Shown here in pieces: positions 1 through 5,541 of a DNA stretch of 7,244 nt. The position numbers were made by a program, and so were the translations under genes. Under the pieces are notes generated by a model, which saw only the letters and a list, made by a program, of their open reading frames with translations, ran no database searches and was not told the DNA's origin. Numbering within the stretch: the stretch's first letter is position 1; each line of letters starts with the position of its first letter. Source of the DNA: an uncultured Neisseriaceae bacterium (GTDB lineage: Bacteria; Pseudomonadota; Gammaproteobacteria; Burkholderiales; UBA11063); assembly GCA_937952895.1 (NCBI GenBank), contig CALFYC010000237.1, positions 1 through 7,244 on the forward strand, given 5' to 3'.

Positions 1-224
1 TCTTTATAAATACCCGAGAATCCCTCTGAGAAGTCTGCAAACCCAGTAGGATCATCACATTCTAGCAGGTTATAATATATGCCTCTAGATATCCCCAATA
101 CGTTTATTTGGTTCATATCTGCTGTATCTATTGGTGTGTATGCGTCATTGTATATATTTACAGAATAGTTACCTACTGATGCTATAAATACAGGACCTAT
201 TGCCCTAAAATTGAATATTGCCAT
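1..224 (-). CDS. Unrecognised phage late gene, N-terminal 74 residues only (3' end beyond window)
   Basis: An open frame begins with ATG at 224 and runs without a stop to the left edge. The protein begins MAIFNFRAIGPVFIASVGNY and the visible part ends near SEGFSGIYK. The start is supported by an AGGAAG ribosome-binding site at 230-235, seven bases from the ATG counted from AGGA, and by the preceding gene ending at 234. The visible part has no membrane segment, signal peptide or catalytic motif. It is short-stranded and rich in Ile, Asn, Tyr and Gly, like the neighbouring structural proteins. I do not recognise the family. Its position after the endolysin and its tight coupling suggest another late structural or lysis-associated product, but that is inference. 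It shares its reading frame with the endolysin and is separated from it only by a TAG codon and three further codons. Confidence 0.8.
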   Translation of the reverse strand, partial: MAIFNFRAIGPVFIASVGNYSVNIYNDAYTPIDTADMNQINVLGISRGIYYNLLECDDPTGFADFSEGFSGIYK

Positions 225-229
225 ATTGT

Positions 230-236
230 CTTCCTA
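230..236 (-). promoter_or_regulatory. Ribosome-binding site of the left-edge gene, overlapping the endolysin stop
   Basis: TAGGAAG combines the endolysin TAG with AGGAAG, ahead of ATG at 224. It supports the partial gene at the left edge. Confidence 0.75.
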
Positions 237-674
237 TTTTATATCTTTTAACAATTGTTTGCCAGCTTGCAAATCTTTAAGTGTTAGTCCACCAGTGTAT
301 TGAAAATGTGGGTACTCTTTCATGCTTACCCAATCCCCCGCCCATTCTAATCCACATGCTTTGCCAATTTTAGCTATATCTTTCCATAACTTTCCATCAG
401 CACCAGATGTGTTCCATACTGGCTTTCCATTCTTCAATGGAACTATGTCAAATGCTAATCTGTAATTATGCCAAGACTGACCAGCCTTTGCATTAGTTAC
501 TATTGAGCCTTTTGTTGTTCTTCCTTGTGCATACAAGGCGTTTTGACTTTCTGCATCTCTATATGTACTTGTAATTAATATGTCGAAGCCTGCTTTTTTG
601 CAGGCCTCGATCATAGCATTTGCCATTACTTGTACCTTGGGATGTAAGTCGCTGATTGCACGACTGTTTATCAT
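234..674 (-). CDS. Endolysin, L-alanyl-D-glutamate peptidase-like (peptidase M15 family)
   Basis: This 146-residue protein is predicted to cut the peptide stems of peptidoglycan to release progeny phage. It shows M15C hallmarks in order: TSTYRDAESQNALYAQGRT (residues 35-53), the zinc-ligand block SWHNYRLAFD with His69 and Asp76, GLEWAGDW (108-115), and PHF with His123 as third ligand. The His-to-Asp spacing of seven, and an acidic residue three before the last His, match phage T5 endolysin, which is of similar length (137 residues). The usual catalytic Asp is Glu120 here. The C-terminal GGLTLKDLQAGK stretch is also typical of phage M15 enzymes. There is no signal peptide, membrane segment or wall-binding domain, so export probably needs a separate holin, and none is visible. 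ATG at 674 has the GGAG site at 684-687; the stop is TAG. A strong mRNA hairpin covers codons 22-31. The family assignment is firm; the exact bond cut is inferred. Confidence 0.93.
   Translation of the reverse strand: MINSRAISDLHPKVQVMANAMIEACKKAGFDILITSTYRDAESQNALYAQGRTTKGSIVTNAKAGQSWHNYRLAFDIVPLKNGKPVWNTSGADGKLWKDIAKIGKACGLEWAGDWVSMKEYPHFQYTGGLTLKDLQAGKQLLKDIK
583..610 (-). other. Strong mRNA hairpin inside the endolysin coding sequence
   Basis: In the transcript the arm TCGAGGCCTGC (610-600) pairs with GCAGGCTTCGA (593-583) around an AAAAAA loop (599-594). That gives eleven base pairs, one of them a G-U wobble, so the match is better as minus-strand RNA than as DNA. It covers codons 22-31, about 65 bases after the start codon. 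It is not an intrinsic terminator, because no U tract follows. A regulatory role is possible but unproven. Confidence 0.6.
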
Positions 675-683
675 CTACATCTG

Positions 684-690
684 CTCCCTA
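684..690 (-). promoter_or_regulatory. Ribosome-binding site of the endolysin, overlapping the upstream stop
   Basis: TAGGGAG combines the 69-residue gene's TAG with the GGGAG site, nine bases before ATG at 674. An ATG four bases upstream of the true start is followed at once by TAG, so it cannot be used. Confidence 0.75.
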
Positions 691-897
691 TAATAATTTA
701 ACAATAAGTCTTGCAGCGGTATGTGTACATGGCGCACCATTCTCACATGCTACAGCAATCTTATGGTCAGATAATAAAATAGCTATACTTCTTGCATTTG
801 CCTTGGACAATGTATCCATATCCACTTCAGTCCAACTTGCTGTATTGATTACTATCTCATCAATGGTGTAGTTTTTATTAATTGCCATTAGTTTCAT
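688..897 (-). CDS. Small unrecognised protein between fibre and endolysin genes (69 aa)
   Basis: This 69-residue product begins MKLMAINKNYTIDEIVINT. ATG at 897 lies one base after the TAA of the 797-residue protein and has GGAG at 905-908, seven bases upstream. That favours it over the in-frame ATG three codons later. The sequence alternates like a small beta protein (EIVINTASWTEVD, then ARSIAILLSDHKIAVAC). It ends with a cysteine pair and nearby histidine (Cys51, Cys57, His59) in ACENGAPCTH, which is unusual among the cysteine-poor neighbours and could form a disulfide or metal site. There is no membrane segment, so it does not look like a holin. No family was recognised. By context it may be a small virion or assembly protein, at low confidence. 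The stop TAG at 688-690 overlaps the endolysin ribosome-binding site. Confidence 0.82.
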   Translation of the reverse strand: MKLMAINKNYTIDEIVINTASWTEVDMDTLSKANARSIAILLSDHKIAVACENGAPCTHTAARLIVKLL

Positions 898-908
898 TTT
901 ATAGCTCC
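898..908 (-). promoter_or_regulatory. Ribosome-binding site of the 69-aa gene, inside the preceding gene
   Basis: GGAG at 908-905 lies in the last codons of the 797-residue gene. The spacer CTATAAA contains that gene's TAA, and ATG follows one base after it. This fixes the start at 897 rather than the second Met codon. Confidence 0.75.
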
Positions 909-3292
909 ATTTTCCCTATGCATCTTATTTTTGTGCCGTATCCTACATCTGAATATGCCAGTGATACGAATGTGTATGCAATAAGTTTATCTGCCTCGAT
1001 TCTTACTGGTGTTGGCGCTATTGTTCCTATTGCGTCATCTAAAAATACAACATTTTCTATTGAATTTCCGCCCCTAGTGTCAAATACGACTTGATATATA
1101 CTATTTGGTGTATAATTTCTACCAACAGTCAAACCAGTAGCACTATCCGTTGTGTTAAACTTAACTGTAATCACAGGAGTGAATGGATCACCTGGATGTA
1201 CATAGCTTACGTTCATGACAGTGTTTATGATAATTTTTCTACTAACAATATTGGATGAATCAACAGATATTACGTCTATGCTTAATGGATCTGTCTCGGT
1301 TCCATATAGATATAGGCCAGCACCATCTTGTACATATCTAGCTTCTAACGATAAATCTGCTGCTGACTCTACTAGAATCCCTTCTCCGTCATTATCTTCG
1401 ATAAATGTAACTAGATCATTTTCCTTGATTATTTTGCCATATAGATCGCTGTAGCCGTCTGTATTAATTGCTCTATATGTTTTATATAGTCTTGGCTCTG
1501 GTGGTAGAATAATATTCTGTGCACCTTGAGTTATAACAAAAGCCTGATGCCCAATGCTTGGATATTCGTTGCCATACCCTGCGTAAATAATAGCATCGGT
1601 TTCTGTAAAAATAGTGCTACCACCGCCAAGGTATGTTTGCCCTTGTGTAATATTAAATGCCACACTACTATCTTGTGATACATTAAATTGTATTCTGTCG
1701 CCAATACTGGATAATGTCCCACTTACTTGCACTACTACATCTTCTCCACCATCACAGGATGTTGTAGTCAATTGTATCTGCGCATCATCTGTGCCGCTAA
1801 TATCCAAATTGATAAATGAGAATCTAATGAACTTTTGATTAGGAGACAAGTCCATAAATCCATTACCATCTTTTATTTCTACAACTAGCTCGTCCGAGCC
1901 ATAGCTAATATATGGAATAATTAAGTCGAAACTTAAGCCATTATTTATTGTTGCCGACATGTCACGTATAAGATTATAGTATTTACCATCTGAAAATAAT
2001 CCGTCCTGTCCAAGTGGACTTAGTAAATTATCTGTATATGTTGCTGCAACATATGGCGTAAAGTTTAGCAATCCGTCATATTGGCCACCAGCATCCCAAT
2101 CTCCAGCGAATGAATTAAAATGCTTATTTATTAATAAATCTTCTAGGGCTGTTGTAATTTGACCATCTTCTCCAAGTGCTTCTTCGATGGCATCACTAAC
2201 GATGTCCTCTACATTTGGATGCGTTATTGCCACGATTTTGGACAAGTCATCATAAAATATAACACTGTCTCTATCTTTAAGCTGTCTACCATCATATGCG
2301 CCAGTTGATGATACGTTCCATAGTTGTCCATCTTCTGCGTCTGGTGGTGGTGTAACTATTGCACTTGCTCTAATTTCTGTAATTGGAGGCTTGCCGATTG
2401 GATCTGCAAATGAAACGTTTGTTGTGCTGAATTCTCCAAATGCTGATCCATACACACCACCTATAAACAACTGCAATTCCTCTACGCCAGCAAATACATC
2501 TGTTGGAATCTCAAATTCATATATTGGCTGTATGCCATTGTCTATATAAAGTTTGCCTAAATCAAGATTAATACCTACCGATACATTCTGAACGTCTGTA
2601 TTATCCGTATCATTTTGATGTACTATGGTTCCACCAGTTTCAGGGCCACTATATTGGACGTCAACAATATTTTGACCGAATAGAGATGTAATGTTGCCAT
2701 AAATAAGTTGTCTATTATCAAGATCTTCATTGAGCACTTTGCTGGCTACATCTTCCATTGGATTACTTACGTCTGCTGAATCATATAGGACAAATATATT
2801 GTAGCCAGCTAACGGCATCGTAAACCACTTTGTAGTTGTAAAGTCATTAATTACGTTCGGACTTGATGTTCCGCCGTATATATAGTAACTACCAGCAAAA
2901 GAGTATGTATGCGCACCGCCAGACACAATGGTGTTGGCAAATACTAATTCTGCATCATATGTATTCACAATTGAAATTGGTAATTCTATTGGATCGCCAA
3001 TTATTGTAGAGTTTGCAATATCCCAGCTACCAACTGGCTCTAAACTGCCGCCAGTTCCACTTCCGCCATTGGAGGCGGATAAACTAATCTCAAAGTGATC
3101 AAAGAGTTTTGCTTTATTTAACGCATGAATGGCACCAGAGTATACATCTGACATTAACGATATGAATTGTCCAAATGCCATTAGGTCTACATCTATTGTA
3201 GTCCATTCATTTGGTGTTAGTGTGTAACTATATCCTTGTCCCTCATAGGTATAATCTATGAGAGAGGATTTAAATTGAAAGTTTGTTGTCAT
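899..3292 (-). CDS. Large beta-rich phage structural protein, probable tail fibre or appendage (797 aa)
   Basis: The 797-residue protein has the look of a phage tail appendage: Gly/Asn/Thr/Ser-rich short strands, almost no cysteine, no signal peptide and no membrane segment. Visible layout: an N-terminal segment (1-73); a Gly/Ser linker NGGSGTGGSLEP (75-86); a beta-rich part; a Pro-rich hinge TPPPDAEDG (314-322); a small module (322-356); one clear helical stretch (360-390, DIVSDAIEEALG) that might trimerise; a long beta region (about 400-595); a second copy of the small module (602-643); and a beta C-terminal part. The two modules share the pattern aromatic/Gly, [GR]-x-[LI]-K-[DE]-[RN]-D-x-V-x-F, as in repeats of many phage fibres. 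ATG at 3292 has AGGA at 3299-3302, six bases away. The tip does not obviously match those of the two upstream fibres. No enzyme motif was found. The fibre role rests on composition and context. Confidence 0.85.
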   Translation of the reverse strand: MTTNFQFKSSLIDYTYEGQGYSYTLTPNEWTTIDVDLMAFGQFISLMSDVYSGAIHALNKAKLFDHFEISLSASNGGSGTGGSLEPVGSWDIANSTIIGDPIELPISIVNTYDAELVFANTIVSGGAHTYSFAGSYYIYGGTSSPNVINDFTTTKWFTMPLAGYNIFVLYDSADVSNPMEDVASKVLNEDLDNRQLIYGNITSLFGQNIVDVQYSGPETGGTIVHQNDTDNTDVQNVSVGINLDLGKLYIDNGIQPIYEFEIPTDVFAGVEELQLFIGGVYGSAFGEFSTTNVSFADPIGKPPITEIRASAIVTPPPDAEDGQLWNVSSTGAYDGRQLKDRDSVIFYDDLSKIVAITHPNVEDIVSDAIEEALGEDGQITTALEDLLINKHFNSFAGDWDAGGQYDGLLNFTPYVAATYTDNLLSPLGQDGLFSDGKYYNLIRDMSATINNGLSFDLIIPYISYGSDELVVEIKDGNGFMDLSPNQKFIRFSFINLDISGTDDAQIQLTTTSCDGGEDVVVQVSGTLSSIGDRIQFNVSQDSSVAFNITQGQTYLGGGSTIFTETDAIIYAGYGNEYPSIGHQAFVITQGAQNIILPPEPRLYKTYRAINTDGYSDLYGKIIKENDLVTFIEDNDGEGILVESAADLSLEARYVQDGAGLYLYGTETDPLSIDVISVDSSNIVSRKIIINTVMNVSYVHPGDPFTPVITVKFNTTDSATGLTVGRNYTPNSIYQVVFDTRGGNSIENVVFLDDAIGTIAPTPVRIEADKLIAYTFVSLAYSDVGYGTKIRCIGKMEL
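1364..1489 (-). repeat. Small beta module, copy B, in the 797-residue protein
   Basis: Residues 602-643: LYKTYRAINTDGYSDLYG, KIIKENDLVTFIED, NDGEGILVESA. The alignment with copy A is G-[RK]-x-[LI]-K-[DE]-[RN]-D-x-V-x-F-[YI]-[DE]-D followed by an I-[VL]-V/A strand. It is preceded by the Pro-containing hinge ILPPEPR, much as copy A follows TPPPD. Confidence 0.55.
2225..2329 (-). repeat. Small beta module, copy A, in the 797-residue protein
   Basis: Residues 322-356: GQLWNVSSTGAYDG, RQLKDRDSVIFYDD, LSKIVAI. It follows a Pro-rich hinge and precedes the only evident helical segment. Compare copy B at 1364-1489. Confidence 0.55.
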
Positions 3293-3298
3293 TGTTTA

Positions 3299-3308
3299 TC
3301 CTGTTTTA
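3299..3308 (-). promoter_or_regulatory. Ribosome-binding site of the 797-aa gene
   Basis: AGGA at 3302-3299 lies three bases after the upstream TAA (3308-3306) and six bases before ATG at 3292. It decides that start. Confidence 0.7.
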
Positions 3309-5243
3309 TCCTAAACTATTTATTACAGTATGTAGTTCTGCGTGAATTAATTTTGCTGGGTTGGTGATTGGCGTTTGATCAAAAACTATGCTTAATCTAT
3401 CTGCAACAAGCGATATTGTTACTGTAAAACCAGTTATTCCAGTTGCAGTATCAGCACCAATTGTTTGCGTAGACACTATTGTATATGTATCGGTATTATC
3501 ATTCCTACTTACAACGATTCGTCTTTGCCCCGCTATGTATCCTAAAAATCCAGATGCATTACTAACAGTTCCAGCAAATGTTAATGTATGGATTGCTATT
3601 TGATTATTACCACCACCCAGTAATCTATATGCTGCCAATGCTGGAGAATGTGCGAATGGTAATTCTCCAGCGCCATTTATAGATAATGGATTAGATGCCT
3701 GCTGTAGATATGATGAGTCTGATAATAATGTATTAATTACTGCTGGACGATTATATGAGTCTGTTCCATTAGATCCCTGAATAACCACAGAGCCTTTGCT
3801 GGTATAATTATATCCAGTGATAATACTTTTACCATCAAGAATTACTGTACCATCGGCAACACTAGCTGTTGCTCCAGATGCTACTATTGCGCCGCCATTA
3901 GATACTGTGTTGCTGCCAAATTTTCCTATGCCTGGAATTAATCCTAAATCTACATTAGTGTCTGGCAGAGTTAGTTCTCTTTGGCCGTTTAATGCAGAAC
4001 CATTAATCCACATATACTTGGCCAAATCTGTATTCGAATAGCTCTTATACATTTTTAGCCACTGATTTGATGTAGATAGTCCACCTGTATTTGTACATAT
4101 TCCAGCGTTTATTATACAAGTCCCGCCACTATTTGCATATACAACAAGCTCTATAGAGCCAGCAGGTGGGACATAAATAACATTGCCAGTATTATATGTA
4201 CCACTCACTCCACTTATTGCAGACAGAGTAGTAGCTGATTGATCACTGTATCTTATTGTTGGAGTAGCAGAGAATCCACCTGTTTGACCTGACCATGTTA
4301 TATTTAATGCAATTGACTGATTTGAAACAGTGTTATTATATACAATAAATTTTGTATTTGCCAAAGTAGATGCGTAGGTTATTGGTATTGTTAAGCCAAA
4401 AGAGCCAGGTGCAATCATTAAATAATTTATTCCACCATTTGTGATTGGAGAAACGGCATCCATATTTAAAAACGGAATATTACCAAGACTTACATTATAG
4501 TTTGGAACTGTAATAACACTTGATCCAGCTAATGGTATATTAAATGTTGCACTACCAGTGCCTTTTATTTGAAAGTGTGAAGTATTTGCCACACTTCCTG
4601 TAATATACCCAACGTGACTACTGCCAATGTTTCCAGATATAATAACTTCCTGTGTCTGGGACACTTGCACTGGTGTACCTACTGGCACAATACCCCAAGC
4701 AGCTACGGCTGCATTTGATATTGTATATGTTCCGCCATCTCCACTTCTACACACTATACGGTTGCTTGTACTTAAATTCTGTATGTGTAAATTTGCATTA
4801 GAAGTTAATATAAACTCATGATCTCTCCCTACATCATTACCCGATATAGTATAAGTAGAAGTAATGTAAACCTTCTTAGGAATCGCTACAAAATCACTAG
4901 GTGTAAGATAACCATTAGCACTGGGACTTGCGGGAGATGCTACGTTGGTTAAATCAACATTGGCATTTGGCATTGTAATGGTTCTTTCTTGACCAGTTGC
5001 AATACCAGAGGCCTGAAAAGCTATCTGCTTAGTTGCATCATTATTATCTTGAATGCGAAATAGGCTGTCTGAATAAGTATTGCTAGAAAGATTAGTGAAG
5101 TTGCCAGCAGTTCCAGCAACTCCTTGGGCTAAAGTAGTATTAGTATATGCAGGTACGCCATTATATAAAACCATTTCGTTAGCGGCATACAATTCACCAG
5201 ACTGATAAGTTCTTAACACATTTGGTTGAACTAATTTTGTCAT
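3306..5243 (-). CDS. Tail fibre protein with triplicated connector motif (645 aa)
   Basis: The 645-residue protein is a probable receptor-recognition fibre. Its N-terminal segment YQSGELYAANEMVLYNGVPAY (13-33) resembles the small aromatic module found at the start of many phage fibres and in carbohydrate-binding modules. A connector typical of phage fibres follows: NDATKQIAF...GQERTITMPNANVDL (about 61-100). Two divergent copies occur at 223-257 (SSVITVPNYNVSLGNIPF) and 395-435 (GQRELTLPDTNVDLGLI). Beta-rich segments of about 130-140 residues lie between copies. Residues from about 431 to the end resemble the tip region of the upstream fibre gene, including SIITG near 473, SVVIQGSN near 485, IHTLTFAG near 551 and GFTVTISL near 605. 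ATG at 5243 has a strong AGGAG at 5250-5254, six bases away. No chaperone or peptidase tail domain is seen. The structural role is confident; receptor binding is inferred. Confidence 0.9.
   Translation of the reverse strand: MTKLVQPNVLRTYQSGELYAANEMVLYNGVPAYTNTTLAQGVAGTAGNFTNLSSNTYSDSLFRIQDNNDATKQIAFQASGIATGQERTITMPNANVDLTNVASPASPSANGYLTPSDFVAIPKKVYITSTYTISGNDVGRDHEFILTSNANLHIQNLSTSNRIVCRSGDGGTYTISNAAVAAWGIVPVGTPVQVSQTQEVIISGNIGSSHVGYITGSVANTSHFQIKGTGSATFNIPLAGSSVITVPNYNVSLGNIPFLNMDAVSPITNGGINYLMIAPGSFGLTIPITYASTLANTKFIVYNNTVSNQSIALNITWSGQTGGFSATPTIRYSDQSATTLSAISGVSGTYNTGNVIYVPPAGSIELVVYANSGGTCIINAGICTNTGGLSTSNQWLKMYKSYSNTDLAKYMWINGSALNGQRELTLPDTNVDLGLIPGIGKFGSNTVSNGGAIVASGATASVADGTVILDGKSIITGYNYTSKGSVVIQGSNGTDSYNRPAVINTLLSDSSYLQQASNPLSINGAGELPFAHSPALAAYRLLGGGNNQIAIHTLTFAGTVSNASGFLGYIAGQRRIVVSRNDNTDTYTIVSTQTIGADTATGITGFTVTISLVADRLSIVFDQTPITNPAKLIHAELHTVINSLG
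3309..3611 (-). other. C-terminal tip domain of the 645-residue fibre
   Basis: This encodes the last 101 residues (GNNQIAIHTLTFAG to HTVINSLG). By-eye matches to the other fibre tip are IHTLTFAG with IHRITLTG, RRIVVSRND with EYIVTCSYN, TYTIVSTQTIG with TTVIDAITTVH, ITGFTVTISLV with AETFTPSFTLDV, and LIHAELHTVINS with VRCAGHVESVYS. This suggests a common fold; identity is low. Confidence 0.6.
3640..3671 (-). other. Perfect 10-bp inverted repeat in the 645-residue fibre gene
   Basis: The arms GCTGGAGAAT (3640-3649) and ATTCTCCAGC (3662-3671) are perfect complements around a 12-base loop. They fall about 30 bases upstream, in gene sense, of the final tip domain. No U tract follows, so it is not a terminator. 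It may be coincidence, an mRNA structure, or a trace of recombination. Confidence 0.5.
3939..4061 (-). repeat. Fibre connector motif, copy 3
   Basis: Residues 395-435 of the same fibre: WLKMYKSYSNTDLAKYMW, then NGSALNGQRELTLPDTNVDL. It keeps D-x-x-K, G-x-R-x-LTLP-D-x-N-V-D-L. It sits 172 residues after copy 2 and directly before the tip region shared with the other fibre. Confidence 0.65.
4473..4577 (-). repeat. Fibre connector motif, copy 2 (divergent)
   Basis: Residues 223-257 of the same fibre: HFQIKGTGSATFNIPLAG followed by SSVITVPNYNVSLGNIPF. It keeps the FRI-like opening, the central hydrophobic strand and the T-V-P-N-x-N-V-x-L ending. The Arg before ITVP is missing. It sits 162 residues after copy 1. 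Confidence 0.6.
4944..5063 (-). repeat. Fibre connector motif, copy 1
   Basis: Residues 61-100 of the 645-residue fibre. The pattern is LFRIQDNNDATKQIAF, then SGIATGQERTITMPNANVDL. It is the best-preserved copy and matches the familiar phage-fibre pattern 'D-x-x-K-x-IAF ... G-x-x-R-T-[IL]-T-[MVL]-P-[ND]-x-[ND]-V-x-L'. Confidence 0.75.
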
Positions 5244-5248
5244 AGATT

Positions 5249-5258
5249 TCTCCTATTA
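5249..5258 (-). promoter_or_regulatory. Stop codon fused to ribosome-binding site (88-aa gene / 645-aa fibre junction)
   Basis: TAATAGGAGA carries tandem stops and a strong AGGAG, six bases from ATG at 5243. It shares its first eight bases, TAATAGGA, with the 5532-5541 junction. Confidence 0.8.
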
Positions 5259-5522
5259 AACGTCTATTGCGTCTTCATATGCTGGTAATGTTTTTAAAAG
5301 GTCATATGCATATGCTATTGGATTTACTGCTGCATTTAGATCTGTAGGCAAAACATGTGCACCAGAATCAACCGCTGTTCTATTTGCATCTCTATCTGCT
5401 TGTGTTGGCCACACTTGATATACAACAACTGTTGTATCTACGTCTGCTCTACCAATCGTTGCTTTTAAGTAAGCTGTTGGTAATGTGTATCCGCCATAAC
5501 TATATTCTATTTGAATTGCCAT
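5256..5522 (-). CDS. Small phage protein between two fibre genes (88 aa)
   Basis: The 88-residue protein begins MAIQIEYSYGGYTLPTAYLK and ends YDLLKTLPAYEDAIDV. Short proteins with a beta N-terminal part and an 'A-x-x-L-K-x-L-P-x-[FY]-x-x-A-x-D-V' style C-terminus are familiar beside tail genes of many phages, but I cannot name a function. Visible features are alternating beta-like residues in the first half, VWPTQADRDANR in the middle, and a C-terminal helix. There are no cysteines, signal peptide or membrane segment. ATG at 5522 has AGGAAA at 5532-5537, nine bases away, and the previous gene's stop abuts that site. Its frame ends with tandem TAA TAG, the TAG overlapping the next gene's ribosome-binding site. 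It sits between two related fibres, so a fibre-attachment or assembly role is possible, but this is inference. Confidence 0.85.
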   Translation of the reverse strand: MAIQIEYSYGGYTLPTAYLKATIGRADVDTTVVVYQVWPTQADRDANRTAVDSGAHVLPTDLNAAVNPIAYAYDLLKTLPAYEDAIDV

Positions 5523-5531
5523 TTTTATATA

Positions 5532-5541
5532 TTTCCTATTA
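5532..5541 (-). promoter_or_regulatory. Stop codon fused to ribosome-binding site (fibre / 88-aa gene junction)
   Basis: The sequence TAATAGGAAA holds the fibre's TAA, an in-frame TAG, and AGGAAA. That site lies nine bases from the ATG at 5522, which it supports as the start. Confidence 0.75.

Noticed and set aside
590..603. Run of six A (TGC AAA AAA GCA in the endolysin frame) as a programmed frameshift site next to a hairpin
   Set aside because: The in-frame heptamer is C AAA AAA, which does not re-pair well for a -1 shift. The A run is the hairpin loop itself, not upstream of it. The full-length enzyme is read without any shift.
886..888. Second ATG of the 69-residue gene (giving MAINKN, like the MAIQIE and MAIFNF starts of its neighbours) as the true start
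   Set aside because: The GGAG site is at ideal distance from the first ATG at 897 and too far from the second. It remains a weak alternative because of the resemblance to neighbouring starts.
656..1454. Plus-strand open frames (for example 656-871, 882-1094, 1215-1454, and similar ones elsewhere)
   Set aside because: They lie wholly or almost wholly opposite well-supported minus-strand genes, have no recognisable protein features and no convincing ribosome-binding context. They are antisense shadows.
5303..5314. Perfect 12-base palindrome CATATGCATATG
   Set aside because: It lies inside codons for alternating Ala-Tyr (AYAY) of the 88-residue protein, which explains the pattern. There is no second copy or nearby operator-like context.
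3306..5541. Diversity-generating retroelement variable region at fibre C-termini
   Set aside because: There is no reverse transcriptase, no near-identical template/variable repeat pair, and no C-type lectin-like ending. The two tips differ throughout and not at adenine positions only.
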